Shown here: positions 13,480 through 26,902 of the stretch, piece by piece
How positions within the stretch are numbered: position 1 is the first letter of the stretch
Layout: each line of letters begins with the position of its first letter
Assembly: GCA_021234155.1 (NCBI GenBank)
Contig: JAJEKV010000001.1
Coordinates: 38,550,826 to 38,614,825 of the forward strand
DNA from: Isoetes taiwanensis
Lineage: Eukaryota; Streptophyta; Lycopodiopsida; Isoetales; Isoetaceae
Length of the DNA stretch: 64,000 nucleotides
Direction: 5' to 3'
Notes under the pieces: generated by a model
What the model saw: the letters and a program-made list of their open reading frames with translations, nothing else
Told to the model about the DNA's origin: nothing
Database searches by the model: none
Program-made: the position numbers and the translations under genes

Positions 13480-14415
13480 ATATGCCAAAAACCCACATAA
13501 ACAAGGGTTTGCCCCCCTAGGGGCAACCCAAAAAAAAGTTTGCACTTAGACGATAAGACAATCCAATAGCTTAACATAGCAACATTAATTTAAATGTATC
13601 TAATTAACTTCAATACCGGTTCATGATCCTTTGTGTTTTCTTGCGTGCTTCTGTGCTCCAATCTGCACGCTCATGGGCTCCAATCCTTTGTGTTCGCGAA
13701 AATTTGTCGGAAATCTGGAGTTTTTCTTCCACTTCCTTCTTATTCGGCTTCTTCTCGCACGGTTTGGGCATTCCGGCGCCCCCAAATGGTTTTGGGCTCT
13801 TTACCCAAAAAGAACTTCAAGACACTCAAATAGGTTACAAACTGCGAAAGGGGCAAACTCACAGAATACAGTCGAAAGAAAGGGAGAGCAGAAAACAAAA
13901 GGGCTATGTGGAAAAGGGGCGCAGGGTTGAACATTTCTATAAGAACTTACTCCTTAAGGCAACTCCAGATTTGAAGGGCCAGAATACCCGTTTCTGCTAC
14001 TGGTACTCATATATCTATTTTTCTATGCTGTTCTAGCACCTGATTGCGGTGGCAAAATATTTTTCTACAGAGGCAGAAAGCGGTGATTAAAATTTGTGTT
14101 ATGAACCTGCTGCCACATAACCAAAGAGCACCTGCGAAAACCTGGCAACCGCCCAGAAACCAGATATGAACATCTTACCAAAAAAGCATAAAAAAAACAA
14201 CCCCAAATTAACGTGGAACCCCAAAATTAACAAGAGGCGGGAACGCAAAACTAATCAACACTAAACGGGAAAATTCGAATTCAAAATCAAGGAATAATTT
14301 CACATTAATGAAATTGTGATTTAAACGTTATTTACAATATTTACAAGCTTAAAACTTTATCTATAACTTAACGATGGCACCAGAACATGGGATAAACTAG
14401 CCTACTTGTGCATGA
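13480..14415. other. Spacer downstream of the bHLH gene
   Basis: Probably 3' flank of the minus-strand gene at 14420-16556. A plus-strand open frame at 13623-14036 (137 codons, Phe/Ser-rich start, basic middle) shows no domain and I do not call it a gene. Nothing else seen. Confidence 0.35.
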
Positions 14416-14419
14416 ATTC

Positions 14420-16556
14420 TTAACTCCAAGATGGAACATATATGTCCTCCTGAGGACTGACTGGCACTGTTCCAGAAGATGGTGGAATGATAGATGATGC
14501 TCTCAATGTAGGAACAACTCGATCGGAAATGCTAGACTGAACCATAGTACCTCCCATACCCGCCATCTCAGTGCCATATATCTGCTGAGGACTATCTCGC
14601 GTTGTGTCAGAAGTAGGTGAAATGGTAGATGATCCTCTTATTGTAGGCACAATTCGATCAGAAGTGGAAGTACGATTTGTAGTACCTCCCATACCCACCA
14701 TTCCCATACCAGGAGGATTGACTAACATTGTTGAAGAAGTTGGTGCAATGGTAGATGAAAGCCCAGTAATCCCATAAGTTGGTGCAATGATAGATGAAAT
14801 CATAGTATCTCCCATACCCACCATTTCCTCGGCACTTGATACAATGGAAGATGAAAGCATAGTACCTCCCATACCTACCATTCCCATACCATTAGGACTG
14901 ACTAACACTATCCCAGAAGTTGGTGCAATGGTAGGTGATCCTCTCAATTTGGGTATAACTTGATCCGAAGCGCTAGCATGAACCACAGTGCCTCCCATAT
15001 CCATCATCCCCATCCCCATTGCCATGCCTAGCCCCATATCCATTCCTATGGGAGAATATGTGAGCAAATTTGGAACTCTAGAATATGCAGTCATTATCTG
15101 TATTGACAGTATCTGAGGATGTGCGTAATTTGGAACAAACAACCATACACTAGTTAGCTCCTTAGAAATTGCAAGCCACACAAATGAAAGCATTGAAATA
15201 AACTTGTGTTCTACCTGAACTTGAAGCTGTAGCAATTTCAGGTATTGTATGGCTTCTTCAAGTATCGAAGCCTTATCAGCCTACAAGGTAAAAGACATAT
15301 ATCAATAAAATATTGAAATAACAAGCATCAATTTTGAATTTTACCTTGTTACAATTTGGAATAAGCTTCTGCAATGTTTTCATTTTCTCATTTATCCTGT
15401 CTCGGCGTCTCTCGGCGTCTCTGTATATGGATTAAGCAATTAATTCCTACATAAGGTTAAAAACAACGGTAGTAAGTATTACATGAGACGCCGTCTCTGT
15501 ATATGGATTAAGCAATTAATTCCTACATAAGGTTAAAAACAACGGTAGTAAGTATTACATACTCTTTCAGAGAGATTATGAACTTGTGCAACGCGACTTC
15601 TTTTACTACGTTTTTCCAAGTCATCTAGAATGCATTCCTGGTGAGAACTTTATTAGGAAGATAAAAGAGACAAATTATGCAACCTAGAGGTGAACTCAAG
15701 ACTGAAAATGCACTCACCTCGCTTTGGGATTCTCTATCTTCAGCGCTTCTCAATCTTCTTTTACGGAGCGCACCATTATTTCGACCGGAACTATAACTGA
15801 ATCCTTTCGAGGAATTACTGTGAGCACCTGAATTTTGGCAACTCTCTTGCCCTGTGCCTTGGGATGACTGGAACATCCTTGACGCCATATCACTTTCTGA
15901 TGGAATACCACTAAGGCTTGACTGCAAATCAGAGCCATCTCCTCCAGACATGTCCACAGTGGACTCATTAGTAACATTACGTTCACTCTTGGTACCATAA
16001 TTTAGCCGAAATTTGAGGCATGCGATTGAGGGAAAAAAGGAGATGAATAAGAGCTGGAACATTTACTAGAAACTGCTGAAGGATTAAAATCACAGTTGAA
16101 AATCTCCTGCTGCATCGCTGATGCATTTGCTGCCATAAGATGGTGCCCTTGCTCTTGGCAATACAGGGTTTGGGAAGCTGAATTATCTAGAGGGGTTTGG
16201 GCAACGCGATTCTGATGGCATGCTAACATAGGCAGCTCTGATGCTGAATTGAGCATTCCGACCCTTTCTTCAGGTGATGGAAAACTAGGCCGTATTAGAT
16301 ATTCAAAATGTGAAGTGCAAAAACATGTGTATCTTACAGGTATGGTGGGCTGGAAGCCCTGCCGGATTCGAAAGCGAAACGAATGCGCATTCTGTACTCT
16401 GCGCAATTTAACAGGCATCACCGTAGCCGACCTTTCAGGAAGCCGTTCAATTTCGAAAACGTGGCATGACATACTTGGAAAGTGATACCGCGTTAATCCG
16501 GATTTCCCACTCCCAGTCGTCTTTAAAAATACAACTACTTTAGTGACGAAAATCAT
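14420..16556 (-). CDS. PIF-type bHLH transcription factor (subgroup VII-like), possibly broken
   Basis: PIFs are nuclear bHLH factors that bind G-/E-boxes and, in angiosperms, act below phytochrome. Minus-strand exons, all phase 0: 15718-16556 (N-terminal part, start uncertain), 15563-15637, 15345-15410, 15215-15280 and 14420-15097. Joined, exons 2-4 give RSKRSRVAQVHNLSER, RRRDRINEKMKTLQKLIPNC and ADKASILEEAIQYLKLLQLQ, a full basic region and helix-loop-helix with the H-x-x-x-E-R-x-R DNA-contact pattern. The exon before is Ser/Gly-rich. The last exon has MGLGMAMGMGM, like the Met/Gly tail of PIFs, then repeats of about 40 residues. I see no phytochrome-binding motif. A frame change near 16010-16030 (stop after HASNFG, continuing as NYGTKSERN in the next frame) suggests a 1-base loss, so this may be a pseudogene. 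Confidence 0.8.
15417..15560. repeat. 76-bp tandem duplication in the bHLH intron/acceptor
   Basis: The block starting CTGTATATGGATTAAGC at 15421 recurs at 15497, period 76. Next to it GGCGTCTCTC is doubled at 15401-15420, duplicating ten bases at the exon-3 acceptor. Taken with AG|AGACGCC at 15410/15411 the frame is kept; taken at 15420/15421 it is broken. Confidence 0.85.
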
Positions 16557-16559
16557 GTA

Positions 16560-17154
16560 TTACTGATTCCGCTCCCTTAGATGCAAGTATATTCCATGGG
16601 ATATGTCAAGGCATGGACTCCCCTGCCCCTCTTAAACCATAGGGCTCGAAGCGTTTGTTTCTTATCAATTTAGGGAAGATGGACCGTCTTGGGCCAATTG
16701 AAGGGGTCTGTTGACGTGGTTACAGTGCCTTTGTCGTCTCTGGGAGAACGATGCTGTTGTTGTTGTTGCGGTATTAGGCAAGGTAGAGCAGGGCAGCCTG
16801 GCCACTTGAAGTGGAACTGCTCATGTTTCTGTTGTGCCTACAGGCTGGTTATGGCTGCCCTTGCTAACAGTTTCCAAATCCATCCATCCCAACATTAGAG
16901 GCAAGATGGGATCTCATCCTGTCCTAAATAAGGCATTCTCGAAATTCCACATCAGTATTTACAATGGGCCAATGAGGTGAAAGTCATAGTTTATTTATCC
17001 TACTCCTACATGGCACTGTAATCCTTTTGTTATGTTGAAGTTATTTCAACCTACTTTCAACCTAACCGTAGCATTAAATTCACCAAAAATCTCGAGCTCA
17101 TTCGCCCAGATTAACGGGATGATGAAAATCCTTTCCTCCATCTCGTACCGACCG

Positions 17155-17186
<32 letters not shown>

Positions 17187-17500
17187 AATTTCTCTCCATT
17201 CCTTAACGAACAAAAAAAAATTAACTCTAAGCAAAACTCTGAAATCAATATTGGAGTTTTGAGTTGAGCTACACCAAGAAATCTGAAATCATGATTAGAG
17301 TTTTGAGTTTGCTTGGTCTTTCAAATCCAACTTTTTACATTTCAATCCATGAGACACTGCAACAAGAAGAACCAGAGACATCAAAATCTTTTTGCCACAA
17401 AAGATATGGAACTGTACTAGAAGTTCGAACTTTCATAGTTTTGTTACTATATGGTATTATTTGATTGTCTTGAATATGTAGACTCAAATGGTGTAAGCTC
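16560..17500. other. Upstream spacer of the bHLH gene with poly-A run
   Basis: Holds no gene I can support. A run of about 27 A bases lies at 17156-17184 after GACCG, with no clear retroposon body in front of it. The promoter of the minus-strand bHLH gene should lie here, but I see no certain TATA box. Confidence 0.4.
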
Positions 17501-17536
17501 CATATAAGACATCATATTTAGCTTTACTGGAAAGAT

Positions 17537-17640
17537 GGTAGACAGACAGACAGACAAACAGGTAGATAGGTTTTTTAACGTCCAGTGGAGACCAAATTGG
17601 CCATGGGACCCAAACAACAAAAGGGGCATGGAAGCTCCAA
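17537..17640 (-). mobile_element. LINE 3' terminus with (CTGT)n tail
   Basis: On the minus strand: TTTGGGTCCCATGGCCAATT, GGTCTCCACTGGACGTTAAA, then CCTATCTACCTG and (TCTG)n. The block 'GGGTCCCAT-GGCC-GGTCTCC-GG-ACGTTAAA' is the LINE 3' end shared with 17650-18084, 26903-27830 and 38255-38385. Its last part also matches the tail of the SINE at 29013-29250. Confidence 0.7.
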
Positions 17641-17649
17641 AAATACAAA

Positions 17650-18084
17650 GGAAAAGAGAATAGAATAGAATAGAATATGTTTTATTGTCCACGGAGACCA
17701 ACTGGCCTATGGGACCAAAACAAAGAGAGAGGAGCAAGCGTAATACTGTCAGGATTAAAAGACCCCTGCCCCGAAAGGTTTTCGAGGGAAAAGCTTTAGC
17801 AGTAATAAGGATGCTGGTACACTGTACAATCATATATGACAATTCAATGCTGTACCGGAGGACACAACTGAGTCCGTGTATCTATAACCTCCTGAAGGTG
17901 TCCCAACAAGCCCATGGAGGCCGTGTTCAACAGCTCATGCAGGGGCTGGTGAGGCACAATTAACTGAACATACCGTGCCCGGATATGATCGAACACTGGG
18001 CAAGCCTGAAGCGGATGACATTCATCCTCAATGACGCCCTGTTGGCAACATTGACAGATCCTGTCCTCACGTGGCAAAGTTTGA
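17650..18084 (-). mobile_element. LINE fragment: zf-RVT end plus 3' UTR, (TATTC)n tail
   Basis: The minus-strand frame 18077-17844 reads REDRICQCCQQGVIEDECHP followed by LQACPVFDHIRARY, a zf-RVT zinc-binding end (C-x-x-C ... H ... C) of plant-type LINE ORF2. It is followed by a 3' UTR with CGAAAACCTTTCGGGGCAGG, TTTTAATCC and GTCCCATAGGCCAGTTGGTC, then ACAATAAAA and (TATTC)n at 17657-17677. The 5' side ends abruptly at 18084-18088 against the (GA)n tail of the next LINE. Confidence 0.8.
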
Positions 18085-18087
18085 TGT

Positions 18088-20083
<1,996 letters not shown>

Positions 20084-20084
20084 T

Positions 20085-21500
<1,416 letters not shown>

Positions 21501-22030
21501 CTGTAGTTTGCCTCAATTTTATCATTTTTTTGAAAATTTTCGAGTTTGCTTCACCTGTGGCGATGGTTATCCACAAGGATACCACAAATTAGCATTTCTG
21601 GAAATTAAGGCAAAGGACGTGGCAGCATAAGAATGCACCATCGGACAAAAATCCGACCCAGTTATGATATTGTTGGATGCAGAAGGGTGCAGGACCGAGC
21701 CTAGTAGGGCGGGGGAGTTTAAGAAGAGGAGCTCTGGAAGAGCTATGGCACGTGTGACATGGAGCAATTTCCTATTCAGGAAGGTGAGATTATTGTGAGT
21801 GGTTGTGGCAGATTTTCGGAGGAAGCTGTTGTTGGGAGCAATAGGAATCTGAATTCAAATAGTTCGATGTTGAAGAGGCCAAGTCTTGCAATTCCATCCA
21901 ATTTATCCTCAGTATTTGAGGATTGTATAGGCTCTTTGATTCCAAATTTAACTTGTGGGTGGGCGTGGGGTTGAAAAGAGCAAGAGGGGAAGGGGTGGCA
22001 TTGGCAAAAGAGGAGCCACTGTTGGACGTG

Positions 22031-22187
22031 TGTAACGGGCCCATGGTAGACCGCTCGAGTATTCGATCCTTGAATGTGCCTGTGGGGCGTTCTTGAGACA
22101 CCGGCATAAATGGGTAGAAGCGACTACTCATAACGTCTAGACGATTTTGCCCAGTTGGTTAAGGGTATGTCGGTTAGGAACGTTACA
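22031..22187 (+). repeat. TRIM 5' LTR
   Basis: 157 bp, TGTAAC...GTTACA ends. Contains TTGCCCAGTTGGTTAAGG (about 22147-22164), which resembles a Pol III A box. Confidence 0.9.
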
Positions 22188-22431
22188 GTTGATATCAGAG
22201 CAAGTCTCGAGTTCGAGTCTCCATGGGTGCCTATATGCATGGGTAATTTGCAAAGACTTGGTAATCATTGTGACATGGTATGACATAGACATGGTATAGA
22301 CTTGGAGTCTCCATGGGTGCCTATATGCATGGGTAATTTGCAAAGACTTGGTAATCATTGTGACATGGTATGACATAGACATGGTATAGACTTGGATGCT
22401 CGAGGACGATTATAGTTCTAGTGGGAGAGAC

Positions 22432-22588
22432 TTTAACGGGCCATGGTAGACCGCTCGAGTATTCGATCCTTGAATGTGCCTGTGGGGCGTTCCTGAGACA
22501 CCGGCATAAATGGGTAGAAGCGACTACTTATAAACGTCTAGACGATTTTGCCCACTTGGTTAAGGGCATGTCGGTTAAGAACGTTACA
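22432..22588 (+). repeat. TRIM 3' LTR
   Basis: 157 bp, aligned end to end with 22031-22187; visible differences include GGGCC for GGGCCC, TTCCTGAG for TTCTTGAG and CCCACTTGG for CCCAGTTGG. Confidence 0.9.
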
Positions 22589-23059
22589 ACGTGGTAGAGC
22601 CAAGAAAAAGAGGTTGCGAGATTCAGTTATGCAAAAAGAGGGAAGTGATTGGCCAGCATCATAGAGGAGGATTTCGGTGTTGATATTGGTGGTGAGGCTG
22701 GCGAAGGAGTTGTGGAGTTGCCAGCACTACTAGATGTGTATGTGACTATTGTTTTCCGGAGCTGTGAATGTGTTAAGAGTTATTGCATGATAGAATGATT
22801 CAGTTTCTGAAGGAGAATTGTAAGCCTAGTGTGGTGGCCTTGAACGAGGTTCATCACTTGATCACTTGCACATACAGACAGTAATGCATCTGGATGCAAA
22901 GACTCCAGCAAGTGTTGACGTTAAAATTAAGAATTATTTGAGCTAGAACTGTAGCAGACCTGCTGGGGCCATTATTATGTGTAAGACAAGGCACCCAAAA
23001 TTAAAACTCTACATGGCTTTTCCCATGGTTATGACTATAAAACCATTCTACAAAACCAG

Positions 23060-23880
23060 TGCATGTTTGTGGGTTGATATCATTAAAAACCATACGTGGC
23101 TAAACTAATGGCTTCTCTTGTAAGGTTTGCTAGGATGGTTAGATGGATGGGCTTTTTTATAGAGTTTGTCAAAGTGGTATTACATGTTGGTAAATGAATG
23201 TGGTATATTATATGGTTTGAAGGGTATGGTTTGTCCATGTGGTATAGCATGAAGGTTTGGATGTGGTTTAATATGGTGTTCTTTCATGTGATTCTATAAT
23301 GTGGTTCATTATCGTGGTAAACTGACATGACTAAATGTCATGGTAAATGCACTAGTCATGCCATGGTAAATGCACATGGCTTGCAATGTGTTAGAAATTA
23401 CTATCAATCTTAGGTGTATTTGTTTATTCCAAATACGCATGGTTTTGTTATGGTCATATAAACCAATAATAAACTAATAATGGTAGCTAGTAAACCAATA
23501 ATGATAACCAGTAACATGATTTATTAACCAATAATGATAATGAAAATCAATATCTTATTAACTAACAATGATAACCAAAACTAATAATGATTAACTATTA
23601 AAACAATAATGATAACCAGTAATGTCATTTATAAACCAATAATGATAACCAACAACGCAGTAATGTCATTTATAAACCAATAAAGATAACCAATAACGTT
23701 ATGTTGTTTGAAGCGTTCCAAATTTAGTAGACCAATTGCAAATGGTTTCTTATGGATTGTAGTGGCTTCTACAAAAATTAGGGAGCAAGGGGATTTGAAC
23801 CCCAACCATTTCCAAAAGTGTTAAAGAATGATAAATTTATTTCCAGAAATATGCAGCAGCTTTGAGCTAATAATGCACTT
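23060..23880 (+). repeat. Terminal region of the TGGTTT-rich transposon family, solo copy
   Basis: AT-rich sequence full of TGGTTT/AAACCA words, starting near TTTGTGGGTTGATATCATT and ending near GGGGATTTGAACCCC ... AATATGCAGCAGC. The same order (TTTGTGGGTTAATATG, later GGGATTTGAACCCTC, then AATATGCAGAGGC) occurs at 33125-33950, the right end of the transposon at 30.3-33.9 kb. Within it, CCAATAATGATAACCA recurs at 23460-23690. No ORF. Confidence 0.55.
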
Positions 23881-24690
23881 GATACTGCAAAAACCAAGGA
23901 TACATAAAATAAAACCTGCAACAAAACTTTAAAAAATAATAAATGATCAAAACGTTTGGGCCAACCATTCTGGATCTTTGAATCATGTTAAGAACATGCT
24001 TGAAACTCCAAGAGCAGACATAAGCTATAACCCTTTACCTGTAGCGGATGAAGTGTTTGCAGGAGCAGAAGCTGTTTGCCATGTCAAAGCAGATATTTGG
24101 CCATTGCTACAAACGCAGAATCAGTGAAAAAGCTGATCTACATTATTTGTTTAAATAAAAAATAGTAAGAAGGGGAGCCTCTGAAGCTTATCTATATATT
24201 TTATAAGATACACCCACCATCACTGACTATTCTAAATCCGGCTTCAGATCTCACCGCGAAGTCCTCTCCGTCCTGCATGCAAAATAGATCTGTGAAACTA
24301 TTGAAATGTTAAGGGCTACAGGGAAAACCTAGGGATTTCAGATAAATTTGCTATGGGTCGCCTAGAATGTAGTTCGGTGGAGCATGGCTGGATTCACTTC
24401 AATGATCTCGCAAAATAAACAAAATGTAAGCGGGGTCAGAATATTTGGAAAACAATAAACGATCAGGGGTTTATTTCTACCTTGGGATGAAGGAAGTAAA
24501 TGTCAGTCTGCTAAGATTTGCCAAAGGAAAACCTCCATCGCCTATGTAAAAAATGGAAATCCTTCATTCACCTGTGTAAAAAATGGAGCTAAGCCGAAAA
24601 GCGTTTGTGCTTCAGAAGACTTTATATGCGTTAGCTAGCTTAAAGAGCCATTCCTCATAGCTGTAGATTTCTAACGACTCCTGCATACCA
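23880..24690. other. Gene-poor stretch with exon-like minus-strand pieces
   Basis: A minus-strand piece (about 24236-24276) reads DGEDFAVRSEAGFRIVSDGG between a CAG acceptor and AT-rich sequence, and another (about 24035-24105) reads ISALTWQTASAPANTSSAT before a GTAAAG donor. They look like eroded exons of an unknown gene. I cannot join them. Confidence 0.25.
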
Positions 24691-24778
24691 AACAGAGCTG
24701 TGAATCTATTAAATATCTTCAGTAAAAAAGACCATAAAGGGCCCTCACAAAAAAACCTTAGGATGTTGAAAAGCTACC

Positions 24779-24982
24779 ATGAATCGCCAAGGATTTGCAA
24801 CTCCATCGTTCTTTTTTGGAAAGGACTTGAATGGCCAGTCGGAGCAGTTTATCATTTACCATGCAGGGCCAGTTGCGCAGACGCTTCCATCAGATCAGAG
24901 CTTCTATGCATCCAAAGTATCGGATCAGATATGTTCTGATCAAGGCCAGAAAAGCTATGGGCGCCATGGCTATGGCGTCTAA
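24779..24982 (+). CDS. Unrecognised 67-residue ORF
   Basis: ATG at 24779 after CTACC; the frame begins MNRQGFATPSFFFGKDLNGQ and ends YGRHGYGV. Composition is even and protein-like, rich in Ser, Gln and Gly, with no membrane segment, Cys pattern or known motif. A frame covering the same DNA from 24700 is probably its shadow. It could be one exon of a larger lost gene, as its neighbours to the left look like exon scraps. Function unknown. Confidence 0.25.
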   Translation: MNRQGFATPSFFFGKDLNGQSEQFIIYHAGPVAQTLPSDQSFYASKVSDQICSDQGQKSYGRHGYGV

Positions 24983-25079
24983 GCCTCTGTAAAGGGCAAA
25001 AAAAAATGAGCGGGAAAAATAATGATCAAAATCAAATAAAGGCAGGAGAAATAAAATAGAATAGAAAGACATCTCTGAG

Positions 25080-25860
25080 TTGGACGCCCTTTAATTGATT
25101 GTTACATCTAGTCTCCTCCATATTTTAGCAAAATGGCCTCGTATTTACCTATAATTGTTAAAATACCCCCGTATTTTATATATTTGCCTAAATGCCCCCA
25201 TCATAAAATAATACAGTCGACTTGGTGCCAATCCAAAACAAGGTTCAGAACCAGAAATTTTTTGACTAAACCCCTCGTTAATTAGTAACTTAAACATCAT
25301 GTGTTATAGTTAATATGTACGAACAATTAAACCCCTAGATGAATGTCAAAGGAAGCTAGAGTTTGAATGCCATTTTGCTATTGGAAAAGATCTTAGAAGT
25401 ATTTGTTCTAAGTTCGAAAGGTAAAGATATCTTTTAATTGCCTTGCATCAACAAATATATCTCTTTTTGCTTTCTTCCTTTAGTCTACTTATGTCCTTAA
25501 GCTGGTACAAAAGATCCAGCAACCAGTAAGCACCTAGATTCTAAAGCTTTTTATTTTGTCCCTTTCTAATTCTTGCTTTATCCGATGTTTTTTCTTTCTT
25601 AAATCACATTCCCATATTTTTAAGAGCAAAATTAAGCTCGTTATGCTCTTCCTGTTGAAGCCATTCTTATATCTCATTTGTTGTGAAAATACCTTTTTGT
25701 TTTGTGCTTGCATTCAAAGCAATGCCGACCTTGGTAACAAATCGAACAAATCCGACCCTGGCGAATCAACCACTAGGGAAAATCGATCTACAAACCTGTT
25801 TCTAATATTTTCAGGCTTTATATTTCTTCCAGGTCTTAACCTTTTCAATATAGCCTAGAC
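25080..25860. other. AT-rich spacer, possible exon remnant
   Basis: 25080-25550 holds nothing I recognise. A plus-strand frame at about 25708-25800 reads SNADLGNKSNKSDPGESTTR; it follows a TTGCATTCAAAG and precedes TTTTCAG and may be an eroded exon. No function can be named. Confidence 0.25.
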
Positions 25861-25959
25861 GGATTCTGAATCCGCGCTTGCAAAAGTGGAATCGTTGCCA
25901 CTTACGCTTTGCATGAACAAAATTGTTACCACTACAACTTTGTTGGAGCAAAGGGTTAG

Positions 25960-26190
25960 GGCCCCGTTTTGAAATGGCGCCGGGCCGGGGGTTCGTTCTT
26001 GAAATATGCCGCAATCTTTAAAAAAAAAAAAAAAAAACCAAAAAACTTTTCCGGCATTTTTTCAAAATTTCTAGGGTTTTTCGGGTAACTACAATACAAT
26101 ATTAAGTATTCCAGTAGTCTTAAATATAAGCATGCACTTTTACTAGTTAAGAAAGATTCTAGCTTTGATTTGAACCCTGGTTAGGGCTCA
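25960..26190. repeat. Dispersed AT-rich repeat, relative of 6410-6860
   Basis: Contains an A-run of about 18 followed by CCAAAAAACTTTTCCGGCAT, CTAGGGTTTTTCGGG and TTTGAACCCTGGTTAGGGCT. Comparable word order (CCGGCAT, AGCCCTGCTCGGG, poly-A) occurs at 6410-6610 and 6780-6860. Family unknown. Confidence 0.35.
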
Positions 26191-26224
26191 TTGTCCAACA
26201 TGGATATGTTGGTTGCTTCTGCCT

Positions 26225-26312
26225 TCTTCCTTCCGTTCAACCTTCTACATTCAACAAAACATCGTCTCTTCCTGTCGGACAATAAAAATTTTATTCTATT
26301 CTATTCCATTTT
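26225..26312 (+). mobile_element. LINE 3' terminus with (TATTC)n tail
   Basis: CTGTCGGACAATAAAAATTT followed by TATTCTATTCTATTCC. It matches the end of the LINE at 17650-18084 (ACAATAAAA then TATTC repeats) in the opposite orientation. Only the last 60-90 bases are left. Confidence 0.6.
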
Positions 26313-26902
26313 TCCTTGTTCACGTGGCAAAGTCATGTCAGACTGTCCTAGTGATCAGATAGACCAAAAGCAAATCCAGAAGCCCCAGGTCTGCTTCAAG
26401 ACCTCTAGATGCGATGCACGCCTGCAACTTATAATCGATGATAGAATCCCCGGATATTCGAGGTGGGTTGCTCATCTTTTATTTGATGGTTTTCAACCAC
26501 TAACATTGTCATTGCCTTATTTTAAAACTAAGGCAATTATATTGCCTTACAAATTGACTCCACTCCCCATTACCTAGAAGAGAATCCAGAAGCAGTAACA
26601 CCAAGGCAATATCTAGTCTAACGATGTTGGTGCGCCACAATAACATATACTAGATAAGTGCCCAATAGCACAAATTTTCTCTCCAAAGCTTACATGACAT
26701 CTAGACATCTAGCATGTGCTATAGTTCCTAGTGTTATAACATCATACTATAAAAGCATGTTAGCTTACACTAGTCACATGATGCAACATCTAAGGAGAGG
26801 CACCAAGGAAAGCTAGAAGTGCATTTGGTGTTTTTCGAGAAAGAATCTTAGAGATTCTGCCAAAGAATTCTATAATTTGCCTAATTTGCAGTTTGTGAGG
26901 GA

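Larger units (their letters stand above)
22026..22593 (+). mobile_element. TRIM: complete miniature LTR retrotransposon with TSD
   Basis: Two 157-bp LTRs (22031-22187 and 22432-22588) differ at only a few positions. The 5' LTR begins TGTAACGGG and ends CGTTACA. After it lies TGATATCAGAGC (22190-22201), one mismatch from the TGGTATCAGAGC binding site for initiator Met-tRNA. GTGGGAGAGAC (22421-22431) precedes the 3' LTR as polypurine tract. A 5-bp target duplication ACGTG flanks it (22026-22030, 22589-22593). The internal region is 244 bp, has a 90-bp tandem duplication (22215-22304, 22305-22394) and encodes nothing. The second LTR starts TTTAAC instead of TGTAAC. I saw no 5S-like sequence, so I do not call it Cassandra. 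Confidence 0.92.
21530..22900 (+). pseudogene. Old LINE, ORF1 end to ORF2 endonuclease start, split by a TRIM
   Basis: Left of the TRIM, a frame near 21535-21590 reads FRVCFTCGDGYPQG, like the zinc knuckle of plant LINE ORF1 but missing the last Cys. Right of it, AKKKRLRDSVMQKE (about 22600-22640) is a basic ORF1-like end. A frame at about 22793-22880 reads MIQFLKENCKPSVVALNEVH, matching the 'I-x-x-x-x-x-x-x-P-D-I-V-x-L-x-E-T' block at the start of the AP-type endonuclease; the Glu needed for metal binding is kept. Many stops. The match is short, so the assignment is moderate. Nothing of the RT follows. Confidence 0.45.

Noticed and set aside
13623-14036. 137-codon plus-strand ORF as a gene
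   Set aside because: Overlapping open frames in all three plus phases and no domain. Likely chance in the flank of the bHLH gene.
22139-22225. tRNA gene
   Set aside because: A- and B-box-like words occur, but no cloverleaf with acceptor stem can be drawn, and the stretch crosses the TRIM LTR boundary and PBS.
22031-22588. Cassandra-type TRIM
   Set aside because: Size and structure fit, but the LTRs contain no recognisable 5S rRNA-like segment.
23795-23825. tRNA gene on the minus strand
   Set aside because: GGGGTTCAAATCCCC resembles a T-arm, but it recurs at 33865 as part of the transposon terminal region and no full tRNA surrounds it.
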